Origin: Alkalicoccus halolimnae
Lineage (GTDB): Bacteria; Bacillota; Bacilli; Bacillales; Salisediminibacteriaceae
Assembly: GCF_008014775.2 (NCBI RefSeq)
Contig: NZ_CP144914.1
Span: forward strand, 3,630,898 to 3,694,897
Direction of reading: 5' to 3'
DNA length: 64,000 nucleotides
Below, piece by piece: positions 16,467-25,940 of the stretch (positions are counted from its first letter, which is position 1; each line of letters starts with the position of its first letter). The position numbers and the translations under genes are program-made. The notes below the pieces were generated by a model. It did not search any database. It was given only the letters and a program-made list of their open reading frames with translations, and was not told the DNA's origin.

Positions 16467-19355
16467 TCAATACATGTCTTCATGCAGGTAATCGTAAATC
16501 TGCTGATCCACACTTTCCTTCAACAGAAGGTTCATCGTGACAACCGGCAGCTCCCGGCCCTGAGCATCCGGCATCGTCGTATCTTTAATGGAGGCGCGAT
16601 CAGGTTTCACCTCGCCCAAATAATAGAAGTCCCTTCCTTCATCGTCGTCTTTTTTCACGAACAGATGAAGATCGATTCCTCTCTGTTCCGCCTCGCTGAT
16701 TTCAAGCACTTCTTTTGAAGAAGTCGTGCGCCTGCTTCTCGTGAACCAGTGAAACACTTCCGGATTAATAAACGTATCCCCGTAATCAATACTTGCCTCC
16801 ACTTCTCCTTCTTTGTGGTATGTCACAAAGATAGGGCAGGTCCCGTGCTTCGTTTTGTATCCGTACATCGTAGACTGTTCGTCCTTATCCCAGTTCAGAA
16901 GTCGGCAGACATCTTTGCGGGAATATTTCTCCAGCCGCGTCAGCAGCTCAGCCTGGTTATAGCGGCCGCTTCGTAATTGAGCTGCACGGAGCACATCTTC
17001 GAATAATCGGCGAAACCAGCTGTCGTTTAACAGCTTTTTTACATGAGGCGACAACTGATACCCTTCTTCGCTTATTTCAATCAGTGCATAATCTCCGTAT
17101 TTCTGCTGATCTGCCCGTTTAAAGAAGCGAAGAGTCAAGACACTTTCCATCGAAGCGAGCGTCGAGGCATCCTCACGAATTCCCTTCTCCACCAGCGTTT
17201 CCTGAAAACAGCGCTTTGATAAAACACCTGCGTCCAGCAGCTTCTCCAACAAATAAACTTCGTGGATCCGTTTCCCGGAAAGAAGTTCCTGTGTGACCAT
17301 CGTTAACACCTGTGCATGAGCCGCGCTCAGGCCCGGCTTTTCCTCTTTAACGGCTGCCAGGAAAGCATCGTAATGGTCTTTCTTTCTTCCAATTACGACC
17401 GGATCAATCGAATGATGCTCATAGAAATCAGCCAGCATCGGGATGCGCCCGATTCTATTTTTCAAATCGACATAAGCATCCTTCAAAAGCTTCATATCCG
17501 TTAACCTGGCTGCGTTGATGGAGTCATACACGCGCTCTTTCGCTACGGCTTCAAAATTAATCGTGGACGTGCCTTTAATATAGCTTTTGTCTATCATCTT
17601 CCGGCGGATGGAGTCTTTGTTCTGCGAACGGTCTCCTGACAGAGCTACCGGGATCAAATAGTTATTTTTATAATTCGCAATAAAATCGATGACAGTAACA
17701 AATTCTTTGGAATCATGCTTTCTTAAGCCCCGTCCGAGCTGCTGGATGAAAACAATGCTCGATTCAGTCTGCCTCAGCATAACAACCTGATTGATACTCG
17801 GTATATCAATGCCTTCGTTAAAGATATCCACGGTAATAAGGTAATCAAGCTGCCCCTGTTCGAGCCGATTAACTTCAATCATCCGCTTTTCCTGGGAATC
17901 TTCTCCCGTAAGTGCACAGGTACGAAACCCGTGGGTATTCAGTTCGTCTGAGAGAAGGCGGGCCTCTCTTTTCGAGCTGCAGAATATGAGCCCGCGCACC
18001 TGGTCTCCGGAAAAGCCATAGTAGTGAAGCTTCTCGAGAATGCGTTCCACTCGTTCGTCCGAAGTTAACAATTGAAACGTCTCCACTTCCTGTTTACGGC
18101 CTGCTACTTCTATATCGGTGACGCCAAAGTAATGAAAAGGAGTCAGCATCTTTTCTTCCAATGCTTCCTGGAGCCTGATTTCATAAGCGACGTTGTAATC
18201 GAAAAGCTGAAATAAATCGTAACCGTCCGAGCGTTCGGGAGTAGCCGTCATGCCCAGTAAAAAAGCAGGGTCAAAATAATCGATAAGCCGTTGATACGTC
18301 GAAGCTCCGGCCCGGTGACTTTCATCAATCAGCACGTAATCAAAAGAATCTCTGTCGAACGTACGCAGCACCTCAGGTTTCGACATCGTCTGGATCGTGG
18401 CAAACAAATATTTTGCGTCTGTGGAGCGGCTAGATCCTGACAAAATACCAAAATCTTTATCGTCTCCTCCAAGAATCCGCTTGAAGTCTTCTTTTGCTTT
18501 TTGAAGAATCTGCTCCCGGTGCACAACGAAAAGCATCTTTTCCGGACCGTATTTCCGCACGTCAAAAGCAGCTAAATAGGTTTTCCCGGTCCCTGTCGCA
18601 GAAACGACAAGTGCCCGGTTCTCCTCCTTAAGGCGGACTTGTTCAATCCCGTGCAGCGCAGCCTGCTGCATCTGATTCGGTTCGACCCGCAGGGCTGCTT
18701 CCATCCGGTTCGTCATGTAGTTTCCGGGCAGCTCCGCGACGCGCGGAATCACGGCTTCTTCAAAAAAACGTTCATAGTGATAAATCCAGTCCGGCGTCAA
18801 GAGCGGGGCCTTCTCCCACATCTCATGGAACTGCTCCTGGAAATGGTGAATAATTTCTCCGTTCTCATGTGAATTCAGTTTCACGTTCCATTCATAGTTC
18901 ACCTTTAAGGCACTGGAGGTTAAATTGGAGCTACCGACGATCAGGGAGTAATAATGATCATGCTGAAAGATATATCCTTTCGAATGAAAGCCTTCGATAT
19001 CCGCAATTCTCACTTCGACATTTTTTAACTTCAGCAGCTCTTTAAAAACCTTTGGATGATTAAAATTTTGATAAGTGGACGTGAGGATCTTTCCTTCGAT
19101 GCCCTTTTCATGAAGGTCGAGCAGGTGGGATTTGAGCGTTGCCAGCCCGCTTTCTGTAATAAATGCGACCGAGAACAAAAAAGTCCGGCACGCTTTCAAT
19201 TCGTCCGTTAACGACGTTAATACATCCTGCCTTTTATGTACCTGGTTCACGAGGAGCTCCGGCTTGAATCGGCTGAATTCAGAGTGCTGTCTATTGATAA
19301 ATCCTTTTTCCAGCGAATGCTGTAATTGTCCGAGCAGGTCTTCGATTTCCGCCAC
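16467..19355 (-). CDS. PLD-nuclease/SF2 helicase fusion with DUF3427
   Basis: 962 aa in three parts. Residues 1-200 carry a phospholipase-D-type motif (H124-S-K126 with GSSNLT at 141-146). Residues about 225-570 are an SF2 helicase: SATGTGKT (252-259), DESH (344-347), MTATPER, and motif VI QQLGRGLRKH. The C-terminal about 350 residues match the layout of DUF3427. This architecture is found across bacteria as a stand-alone helicase-nuclease and recalls restriction-type or anti-phage enzymes; function is not established. Single gene, neighbours unrelated. Confidence 0.85.
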   Translation of the reverse strand: MAEIEDLLGQLQHSLEKGFINRQHSEFSRFKPELLVNQVHKRQDVLTSLTDELKACRTFLFSVAFITESGLATLKSHLLDLHEKGIEGKILTSTYQNFNHPKVFKELLKLKNVEVRIADIEGFHSKGYIFQHDHYYSLIVGSSNLTSSALKVNYEWNVKLNSHENGEIIHHFQEQFHEMWEKAPLLTPDWIYHYERFFEEAVIPRVAELPGNYMTNRMEAALRVEPNQMQQAALHGIEQVRLKEENRALVVSATGTGKTYLAAFDVRKYGPEKMLFVVHREQILQKAKEDFKRILGGDDKDFGILSGSSRSTDAKYLFATIQTMSKPEVLRTFDRDSFDYVLIDESHRAGASTYQRLIDYFDPAFLLGMTATPERSDGYDLFQLFDYNVAYEIRLQEALEEKMLTPFHYFGVTDIEVAGRKQEVETFQLLTSDERVERILEKLHYYGFSGDQVRGLIFCSSKREARLLSDELNTHGFRTCALTGEDSQEKRMIEVNRLEQGQLDYLITVDIFNEGIDIPSINQVVMLRQTESSIVFIQQLGRGLRKHDSKEFVTVIDFIANYKNNYLIPVALSGDRSQNKDSIRRKMIDKSYIKGTSTINFEAVAKERVYDSINAARLTDMKLLKDAYVDLKNRIGRIPMLADFYEHHSIDPVVIGRKKDHYDAFLAAVKEEKPGLSAAHAQVLTMVTQELLSGKRIHEVYLLEKLLDAGVLSKRCFQETLVEKGIREDASTLASMESVLTLRFFKRADQQKYGDYALIEISEEGYQLSPHVKKLLNDSWFRRLFEDVLRAAQLRSGRYNQAELLTRLEKYSRKDVCRLLNWDKDEQSTMYGYKTKHGTCPIFVTYHKEGEVEASIDYGDTFINPEVFHWFTRSRRTTSSKEVLEISEAEQRGIDLHLFVKKDDDEGRDFYYLGEVKPDRASIKDTTMPDAQGRELPVVTMNLLLKESVDQQIYDYLHEDMY

Positions 19356-19577
19356 CTCCCTAACTTCAATATGGAAAGAGCTATCTCTTCATTATTGTAT
19401 ATTTAACTAGAGATAGTTCGTAACAAACATGTTTGTACTCTGTTATGTAACTATATATAATCGTATCTAGATATGTTGAAAACAAGATTTTACAGAAGGT
19501 ACTTCCTCATCCTAATAATAACTAAAAGTTATGTTTCATATAAAAGATACTGTTTTTTGGTCATGTCCAAACTGAGT

Positions 19578-19712
19578 TAATGATTTCCACTACAGGCGGA
19601 CGCTTTCCGTGGGGCTTGTCTTCAACTAATTCTGCCTCCGCCACGCTCCATCAGAATGGATTTTCAGACGGCGCTGATGCCACAGGAGTCGCCACCTTCT
19701 GTTTCAATCATC
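19578..19712 (+). repeat. Dispersed intergenic repeat, family 2
   Basis: GATTTCCACTACAGGCGGAC, GCTTTCCGTGGGGCTTGTCT, then TCAGAATGGATTTTCAGACG and ACAGGAGTCGCCACCTTCTG, ending TTTCAATCATC. The left end (GATTTCC) and right end (reverse GATTGAA) are imperfectly inverted. It lies in the 19356-20063 gap upstream of modA. Confidence 0.72.
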
Positions 19713-19825
19713 ACTCTTTTTTTCAGAAATATATTTTACTGTATTCTAGAAAAGAACTTTTCGGTAAGGAGATCCTTCTGCGATTCCTATCAAAAAAGCT
19801 GTTGACCATTTTTTATTTGCAAAAA

Positions 19826-19970
19826 GCCTGATGCGAATCCGGAGGTGGCGACTCCGGGAGGGTTTGAGGACTAGTCGAAGATCCATTTCATACGATCCGT
19901 AGGAGGAAGAAATTAGCTGAAACCGGCCCATCTGGAAAGTGATCATCGGCAGGCGAAAGCAGCCGCCCTG
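19826..19970 (-). repeat. Dispersed intergenic repeat, family 1/2-like, inverted
   Basis: GGTGGCGACTCCGGGAGGG, CGAAGATCCATTTCATACG, AGCTGAAACCGGCCCATCTG and GAAAGTGATCATCGGCAGGC. It reads as a degenerate copy in the opposite direction to its neighbour at 19578, so two copies face each other about 115 bases apart before modA. Confidence 0.55.
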
Positions 19971-20063
19971 TATTTCTATGTAAGCAACCACACTTTGTTT
20001 ACAGTCTGCAGATAGTAACTTATTAAATTAATTCCTATACATACACGCTGAGGAGAGAAAGTG

Positions 20064-20852
20064 ATGATAAATAGATCTTCCTGTTTTATTATACCATTTA
20101 TTGTATTATACGTTCTATTGAGCAGCGGGTGCAGCGCTTCTGAATCAAAAGAAAATGAAGAGGCGGAAATAACGGTAGCTGCTGCTTCCAGTTTATCGCC
20201 GGCCTTCACCGAATTAGGTCCGTTATTTGAAGAGGAAAGCGGGACAGCCATCACCTTTTCCTTCGGTTCGACAGGGCAGTTAACCGAACAAATCGAAAAT
20301 GGCGCGCCTTTTGACGTTTTCGCCTCTGCAGATATAGCAGCCGTGGATCAGTTACGGGAAAATGAGTTAATCGTTCCTGACACGCAGACAACTTATGCTT
20401 TTGGGAGGATTGGTCTTTCCACTCTGCCTGAGACGACAGAGACCGTGGAGACACTGGAAGATTTATTAAAGCCGGAAGTAAAAAAGATCGCGATTGCCAA
20501 TCCTGATCATGCTCCCTATGGTAAAGCATCCAAACAGGCTCTTGAGAATGAGGGGTTATGGGAGGAGCTTGAGGAAAAAATCATTTATGGCCGGAATATT
20601 ACCGACACTCTTTCTTTTATTGAAACTGGAAACGCAGAAGCAGGAATTATTGCTCTCTCCCTTTATGATGAAGAAGAATTGAACTTCCATATGATTGATG
20701 AGGATCTGCATGCCCCGCTTGAGAAGTCCATTGCCGTCATCGAGGACACTAGCGAAGAAGAAGCTGCGAAAGCTTTTATCGACTTTATCCAGGGCCCGAC
20801 AGCAAGACCCATTATGGAAAGTCATGGATTTACCGTTCCGGAGGGGGATTAA
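20064..20852 (+). CDS. modA: Molybdate ABC transporter substrate-binding lipoprotein
   Basis: 262 aa from ATG 20064, which follows AGGAGAG by six bases; the frame also has GTG 20061. A hydrophobic leader ends at a lipobox-like LSSGC with Cys23. The mature part has ModA features: AAASSLSPAFTEL at the oxyanion-binding loop, SFGSTGQLTEQIENGAPFDVFASAD, and ANPDHAPYGKASKQAL. It binds molybdate outside the membrane and delivers it to ModB. First gene of modABC; molybdate would feed molybdopterin enzymes. Confidence 0.92.
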   Translation: MINRSSCFIIPFIVLYVLLSSGCSASESKENEEAEITVAAASSLSPAFTELGPLFEEESGTAITFSFGSTGQLTEQIENGAPFDVFASADIAAVDQLRENELIVPDTQTTYAFGRIGLSTLPETTETVETLEDLLKPEVKKIAIANPDHAPYGKASKQALENEGLWEELEEKIIYGRNITDTLSFIETGNAEAGIIALSLYDEEELNFHMIDEDLHAPLEKSIAVIEDTSEEEAAKAFIDFIQGPTARPIMESHGFTVPEGD

Positions 20853-21533
20853 ATGTTTGACGAAGTTAATTTGTTCCCGCTCTTTTTATCGTTAAGAGTT
20901 GCTCTGACAGCAACTCTATTTGCTTTTATCATCGGCGTTCCGATTGCCTATTACCTGAATCGCTCCAAGAGTAGATCAGCAGACATCATCGACACGTTCA
21001 TTACTTTGCCGATCGTTCTGCCTCCAACCGTTCTCGGTTATTATCTGCTTGTTTTATTAGGAAGACAAAGTTCCATCGGGGCATTTTTAGAAGACAACTT
21101 TAACATCACGATTGTTTTTACACCGACCGGGGCTGTCATAGCTGCCTTAGTCGTCTCGATTCCGTTTTTAATCAAATCAGCAAAGTCTGCCTTTGCCTGG
21201 ATCGACCCGGCCTTACTGCAGGCCGCGAGAGTACTGGGCAGGTCTGAATTCAATATTTTTATTACGATTATGCTGCCTTTGGCGTGGAGAGGCATTCTGG
21301 CAGGAGTAACTCTTGCCTTTGCCAGAGCACTCGGGGATTTCGGGGCCACTCTGATGGTCGCAGGCAGCATTCCAAATGAAACGATGACTATGCCGATTGC
21401 TATTTATGATGCCCTGCTCGCGGGTAATCAGGAACTGGCCAATATTCTCGTTATAATCATGACCGCCGTATCCGTCAGTGTGCTTTACATTATTAACCGT
21501 CTGGAAAAAAGAATGACCCGGGGGAGGGAGTAA
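20853..21533 (+). CDS. modB: Molybdate ABC transporter permease
   Basis: 226 aa, five to six membrane segments, BPD-type permease. TLPIVLPPTVLGYYLL and the EAA-loop equivalent ARVLGRSEFNIFITIMLPLA, which contacts the ATPase, are typical of ModB. ARALGDFGATLMVAG is a further ModB/CysU-class signature. The ATG directly follows the modA TAA with no gap, so translation is likely coupled. Confidence 0.92.
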   Translation: MFDEVNLFPLFLSLRVALTATLFAFIIGVPIAYYLNRSKSRSADIIDTFITLPIVLPPTVLGYYLLVLLGRQSSIGAFLEDNFNITIVFTPTGAVIAALVVSIPFLIKSAKSAFAWIDPALLQAARVLGRSEFNIFITIMLPLAWRGILAGVTLAFARALGDFGATLMVAGSIPNETMTMPIAIYDALLAGNQELANILVIIMTAVSVSVLYIINRLEKRMTRGRE

Positions 21534-21537
21534 TGCC

Positions 21538-22614
21538 ATGTTAAAAGTCGACATAACTAAAACGTTAAAACACTTTCAATTAACGACCAGCTTCACAGCG
21601 GAAGCAGGAATTACTGGTATTATCGGCCCTTCCGGCTGCGGAAAAAGCGTGACGCTGCAAAGTCTTGCCGGCCTGCAAACGCCCGACTCCGGGGAGATCT
21701 CTTTAAATAACCGCCCTCTATTTCACTCTGAACACGGTATCCATGTTAAGTCCAAAGACCGGAATATCGGCTACGTTTTTCAAAATTATGCCCTTTTCCC
21801 GCATTTAACGGTGGAAAAAAACATTGAATACGGTCTGAAGGGCAGATCCTCCCTGGAGAAAAAGCAGAAGGTTTCCAGCTTGATCAAAAAGGTCCAGCTT
21901 ACAGGATATGAAAACCACTATCCGAATCAGCTTTCCGGAGGACAGCAGCAGCGGGTTGCCCTTGCGCGGACACTCGTAACCGAGCCGGATCTGCTTTTAC
22001 TGGACGAACCATTCTCTGCTCTGGATCATCACGTTAAACATATTCTCGAGCAGGAGCTGGTCAGTATTCTGCAGGAGAATTATTCCGGCATTGTCCTGCT
22101 CGTGACACACAACATGGAAGAAGCCTACAGGCTGTGTGATCAATTGATTCTTTACGATAAAGGACAGATTATTCAATCAGGAAAAAAAGAGGATGTTTTT
22201 CAAAAGCCGGAAAATACAGCTGCAGCAAGAGTCATCGGCTGTAAAAACATCCTGCCTGTCGATTCCATCACAAAAACGAACGGCTATATAACATGCCGGA
22301 TGGAAGGGCTGAATGTAAAAGTGCCCAGCCGGCACGTTTCGGATAACACTACCCATATCGGCATTTATTCCGAAAATATTGCTTTCACCAAAGAAAAAGA
22401 GGATGCTGACAACACGTATTCTTTCACAATAAATAACGTCGTTAAGGGGATTCATCAAACGGATATCAATCTACGTCTGGAAAACGAAATTGACATTATT
22501 GCTTCTGTACTGAATAACGAAGTAGACGCTGTATGGCATGGTGAAGCCAAAGTGGAACTGCCTATGAGTCAATTGTTTCTATTAAAAACAACAAGCTCCT
22601 CTCCCCAGGGGTAA
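21538..22614 (+). CDS. modC: Molybdate ABC transporter ATP-binding protein
   Basis: 358 aa. Walker A GPSGCGKS (30-37), Q-loop in VFQNYALFPHLTV, signature LSGGQQQR (132-139), Walker B LLLLDEP (152-158) and the His switch in VTHNMEEAY. The last about 120 residues form a TOBE-like domain that in ModC can bind oxyanion. Starts four bases after modB. The terminal ~20 residues are low-complexity. No ModE regulator or Moco riboswitch was recognised upstream of the operon. Confidence 0.92.
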   Translation: MLKVDITKTLKHFQLTTSFTAEAGITGIIGPSGCGKSVTLQSLAGLQTPDSGEISLNNRPLFHSEHGIHVKSKDRNIGYVFQNYALFPHLTVEKNIEYGLKGRSSLEKKQKVSSLIKKVQLTGYENHYPNQLSGGQQQRVALARTLVTEPDLLLLDEPFSALDHHVKHILEQELVSILQENYSGIVLLVTHNMEEAYRLCDQLILYDKGQIIQSGKKEDVFQKPENTAAARVIGCKNILPVDSITKTNGYITCRMEGLNVKVPSRHVSDNTTHIGIYSENIAFTKEKEDADNTYSFTINNVVKGIHQTDINLRLENEIDIIASVLNNEVDAVWHGEAKVELPMSQLFLLKTTSSSPQG

Positions 22615-22662
22615 AGAAAAGACGATAGAGAGACAGTCAGCTCCTTGAAATAAAAAGTTTCT

Positions 22663-22684
22663 CGTTTTTTAAAGAACGTTTTTT
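22663..22684 (+). terminator. Weak candidate terminator after modC
   Basis: A CGTT/AACG stem around an AT-rich loop, then TTTTTT. It is short, so it may be only part of the true signal between the convergent modC and rlmH. Confidence 0.3.
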
Positions 22685-22700
22685 CGAAACGGCGCTTCCT

Positions 22701-23180
22701 CTACTTATGATAAGGCTCTCCCTTCATAATCCGGAACGCCCGGTACACCTGCTCGACGAGGATCAGCTTCATGAGCTGGTGCGGGAAAGTCATCTTCGAA
22801 AAAGAGATTGTATCGTTGGCACGGGTAAGGACGGAACCGCTCAGTCCGTTGGAGCCGCCGATGATAAAAGCAATCTGGCTTTTGCCGTGGATCGACAGTT
22901 TATCAAGTTCGGAAGCGAACTGTTCCGAAGTACGCTGCTTCCCGCCGAGGTCAAGCGCAATCACATGCTGCGTCTCTTTGACCTTAGAGAGAACGCGTGC
23001 TCCTTCCTTCTCTTTCACCTGCTCCACTTCTTTTTCACTCATGTTCTCCGGAGCCTGTTCGTCGGGCACTTCGATCAGACTGAGTCTGCAGTAGCTCTGG
23101 AGGCGCTTTTCAAACTCTGCAATGCCCTGCTTTAAATACTTCTCTTTCAGCTTACCGACGCATATAATGGTGATCTGCAA
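22701..23180 (-). CDS. rlmH: 23S rRNA pseudouridine-1915 N3-methyltransferase
   Basis: 159 aa, exact family size. SPOUT-class knot: [18 protein letters not shown], then [10 protein letters not shown] for S-adenosylmethionine, and the C-terminal [17 protein letters not shown] that all RlmH share. It methylates the modified uridine at helix 69 on assembled 70S ribosomes. In B. subtilis (yydA) it adjoins yyzF-htrC; here it is separated from them by about 8 kb of other genes. Confidence 0.97.
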   Translation of the reverse strand: MQITIICVGKLKEKYLKQGIAEFEKRLQSYCRLSLIEVPDEQAPENMSEKEVEQVKEKEGARVLSKVKETQHVIALDLGGKQRTSEQFASELDKLSIHGKSQIAFIIGGSNGLSGSVLTRANDTISFSKMTFPHQLMKLILVEQVYRAFRIMKGEPYHK

Positions 23181-23674
23181 AAGTCATTCCTCCGTCTTTA
23201 CGTTTTTCCCAAGTTTATCATAAAAATAGATCTCTCTACGATCGCTTCCTGCCTTTGCCGATATGTAGTACAGCAGAGGTTGATCAACCTTACACGCTCC
23301 AGCGGGGCCTCTGCGAGAACTTTTTCTGATGCTTTATTTTCTCCTGGAAGAACGCTTCCCGTTCCTTCTCCCGACTGCCTCGCCAGGCTTCGGCTCTTCC
23401 TTTTCAAAGGCAGGAGGTTGCTCTTACATGATATGCCGCATAGCTGCCGGAACACTAATCATTCTCTGCTTTACCGCCTCAGCAGCTTCTCCCCCCGAGC
23501 GGACGCTGTGACGCATTCCGTTACACCTGTTAATTTTTCCGGAGGGGACCTTCGACTTAACCTGCCATAAACACTGTCTGAACAAGTGTTATCATTCTTT
23601 CCTTCACTCTCCCCATTCTCATAACGGCGTTATAACACACCGTGCGGACCCCTTCCCTTTCTTTCAACTGGATA
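23181..23674. other. Long intergenic region upstream of the PBP gene
   Basis: No supported gene. A GC-rich stretch at about 23330-23430 (GGAAGAACGCTTCCCG, CTCGCCAGGCTTCGGCTCTT) resembles the third, more degenerate repeat type seen at 46.8 and 54.85 kb. A small dyad ATAACG-G-CGTTAT is at about 23621-23633. Confidence 0.4.
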
Positions 23675-23703
23675 TTGCTGTATATTGTACTTTAAAGTAT
23701 GTA
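23675..23703 (+). promoter_or_regulatory. Candidate PBP promoter with internal palindrome
   Basis: TTGCTG (23675-23680), 17 bases, TATGTA (23698-23703). The spacer contains the perfect 12-bp palindrome TACTTTAAAGTA (23688-23699), a typical place for a repressor. No BlaI/MecI-type regulator gene is in the window. Confidence 0.45.
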
Positions 23704-23732
23704 ATTGGACGCTATTTACTGGGGGAATGAAT

Positions 23733-25763
23733 ATGAAAAGAAAAGTTACCGGCTTGCTGCTCATCTCAGCTGCGGGTCTTGCAGCCTGTTCAAATGAAGA
23801 TCCGGCCGATCCGGAAGACACGCTTGATGCGTATCTCGAATCTTGGAACAGCGGCTCCTATGAAGAGATGCCGAACTATCTGACTGCTTCTTCCGAGCAG
23901 GAAATCAACAGTTTTGACTGGGATTTTGCCGAAAGATACAGCGATATTTATGAAGCACTTTCGGTCACAATTGAAGACATTACATATGAAGCACGCGACT
24001 TTGAAGAGGAAGACATCAACCTGGAAGAGCTCGAGGAAATCAGCTACCCCGTCACTGTAGATATGGAGACAGCTGCAGGCTCCCTTTCCTATGAAACGGA
24101 AGTCGAACTTGAAAAAATAGTGGATGAAGAAGAAGATACAGAAGAATGGCAGACCACCTGGCAGCCGCAGCACCTTATGGCCGGCCTGGAAGAACCCGAC
24201 GAACAAGTTGCCATTGAAAGGGAAGAACCGGTGCGGGGAGAAATATTCGACCGCACCGGGGAACCGCTCGCTGTGAATGGTGAAATCGCGCGCGTCGCTG
24301 TCGTTCCTGAAGCAGCAGAGGACACAGAAGAAGCAGCTGCCGAAGTCGCTTCTGTGCTTGATCTTAACGAAGAACAGACAATCGAAGCCGCTTCCGCCTA
24401 CCCGGATAACCCCGACTGGGCCGCTCCCGTGCAGGATCTCCCGACCGGCGATGAGCGGATTGACGAACTGCTCGAAATAAGCGGTGTTTCGGTCAGTACT
24501 GTCGAAGGGCGCGAGTACCCTTACGGTGAGGTGAGCGGTGCCCTTATCGGCTATATTGGAGCTATGACGGCCGAAGAACTTGAAGAAGTGGATGAAGGCT
24601 ACAGCAGCACATCCGCTCTCGGTAAAAGCGGAGTAGAGCTTATTAAAGAAGAAGAGCTCCGCGGCACTACAGGAGTCGAGATTGCCATTCAAAATGAGGC
24701 AGGAGAAACGCGTCGCATCGTCCAGTCGGTTGAGGCCGAGGCAGGGACCGATGTTACGCTCACAATCGATATCGATATGCAGCAGGAGATGGCAGAAATA
24801 ATAGGAGAAGACTCCGGAACCGGTGTTGTCATGAACCCGCAGAACGGAGAAACACTTGTGCTCGCGAGTGAACCATCGGTGGATTCCAACCTCCGCTACC
24901 TCGGCCTTCCTGATCCGCGGGCTGAAGAACTGGAGACGCCTGAAATACTTACAGAACGCCGCTTTCAGCGTGCCTATTCTCCCGGATCGGTATGGAAGCC
25001 CTTCACAGCTGTAGCCGGCCTCGAAGCAGGAACGCTGGACCCCGAGGAGGCACTCGACATAGACGGTGCTCGATGGCAGCCCGATGACAGCTGGGGCGGC
25101 TACCAGGTCACACGTGTAAATGAAGATGTGGACAGCGTGGATCTGGAGGCGGCGATGAGCTATTCGGATAATATCTATTTTGCCCGGCAGGCACTCGCCT
25201 TAGGGGCCGATGAAATGAAAAGCTGGGGAGAACGCTTCGGTATGGAAGATACTTTTCCGTTCGATTTCCCACTCCACGCCTCCCAGCTGGCTAATGAAGG
25301 ATTCGATAACGAAATCCTTCTCGCTGACAGCGGCTACGGACAGGGGGAAGTAGAGCTTCCGCCGGTGCACTTGAACGCTCTTTATTCTATGTTTATCCGG
25401 GAAGGGGAGGTCGCTCAGCCGATGCTGTTTGAAGATTCAGAAAAAACGTCCTCCGGCGTCACCGATTCTGAGACAGCCGGGCTCGTCCGCGAAACGTTGA
25501 TCAATGTCGTTGAGGACGAAAACGGCACTGCTCACCGCCCGGATCCCGGGCATGGACGCTCCCTTGCCGGAAAAACCGGCACAGCAGAGCTGAAGTCCGA
25601 CCAGACAGTGGAAGATGGGGAACAAATCGGCTGGTATACGAGCTTTGACTATGAACAGGAAGATTACGTAACAACGATGATGATCCAGAACGTGGAGGAG
25701 TACGGAGGCAGCGGCTATGTCGTCGATCTTGCCAACGAATTCTGGGAAACACTCGATGAATAA
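23733..25763 (+). CDS. pbpC: MecA/PbpC-like lipoprotein penicillin-binding protein (class B)
   Basis: 676 aa from ATG 23733 (GGGGGA six bases before; the earlier in-frame ATG 23727 is too close). Signal peptide with lipobox GLAAC, Cys19. An NTF2-like MecA N-domain (about 25-145) is followed by the PBP dimerisation domain and a transpeptidase with S419-V-W-K422, S478-D-N480 and K614-T-G616. It cross-links peptidoglycan outside the membrane. The architecture is that of B. subtilis PBP3 and staphylococcal PBP2a, often low in beta-lactam affinity; resistance here is not shown. Strikingly acidic throughout. Confidence 0.88.
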   Translation: MKRKVTGLLLISAAGLAACSNEDPADPEDTLDAYLESWNSGSYEEMPNYLTASSEQEINSFDWDFAERYSDIYEALSVTIEDITYEARDFEEEDINLEELEEISYPVTVDMETAAGSLSYETEVELEKIVDEEEDTEEWQTTWQPQHLMAGLEEPDEQVAIEREEPVRGEIFDRTGEPLAVNGEIARVAVVPEAAEDTEEAAAEVASVLDLNEEQTIEAASAYPDNPDWAAPVQDLPTGDERIDELLEISGVSVSTVEGREYPYGEVSGALIGYIGAMTAEELEEVDEGYSSTSALGKSGVELIKEEELRGTTGVEIAIQNEAGETRRIVQSVEAEAGTDVTLTIDIDMQQEMAEIIGEDSGTGVVMNPQNGETLVLASEPSVDSNLRYLGLPDPRAEELETPEILTERRFQRAYSPGSVWKPFTAVAGLEAGTLDPEEALDIDGARWQPDDSWGGYQVTRVNEDVDSVDLEAAMSYSDNIYFARQALALGADEMKSWGERFGMEDTFPFDFPLHASQLANEGFDNEILLADSGYGQGEVELPPVHLNALYSMFIREGEVAQPMLFEDSEKTSSGVTDSETAGLVRETLINVVEDENGTAHRPDPGHGRSLAGKTGTAELKSDQTVEDGEQIGWYTSFDYEQEDYVTTMMIQNVEEYGGSGYVVDLANEFWETLDE

Positions 25764-25770
25764 AGGCTGA

Positions 25771-25806
25771 TGGGCGGTCCCGCTTGAATGTCGGGCCGTC
25801 CTTTTT
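25771..25806 (+). terminator. Terminator of the PBP gene
   Basis: GGGCGGTCCCG and CGGGCCGTCC form a stem with a G-U pair, then TTTTT. Nine bases after the stop. Confidence 0.8.
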
Positions 25807-25940
25807 CATGCGCAGCTCTTAGTGGTTATTCAAAAAGCACTTCACTCAAAAGTCAGGGCTCCGCTTTTCCAGTTATTCACCGGGACCACCCCTTGTGTTA
25901 ATCTAACAGGAGAGCATTTATAAGAAAGGAGGGTTCCATA

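Noticed and set aside
19971..20063. Molybdenum-cofactor riboswitch before modA
   Set aside because: The short AT-rich leader shows no suitable conserved stems.
23790..24692. 300-codon minus-strand frame opposite the PBP gene
   Set aside because: Rich in Phe/Cys runs from acidic codons read backwards; the PBP frame has all three catalytic motifs.
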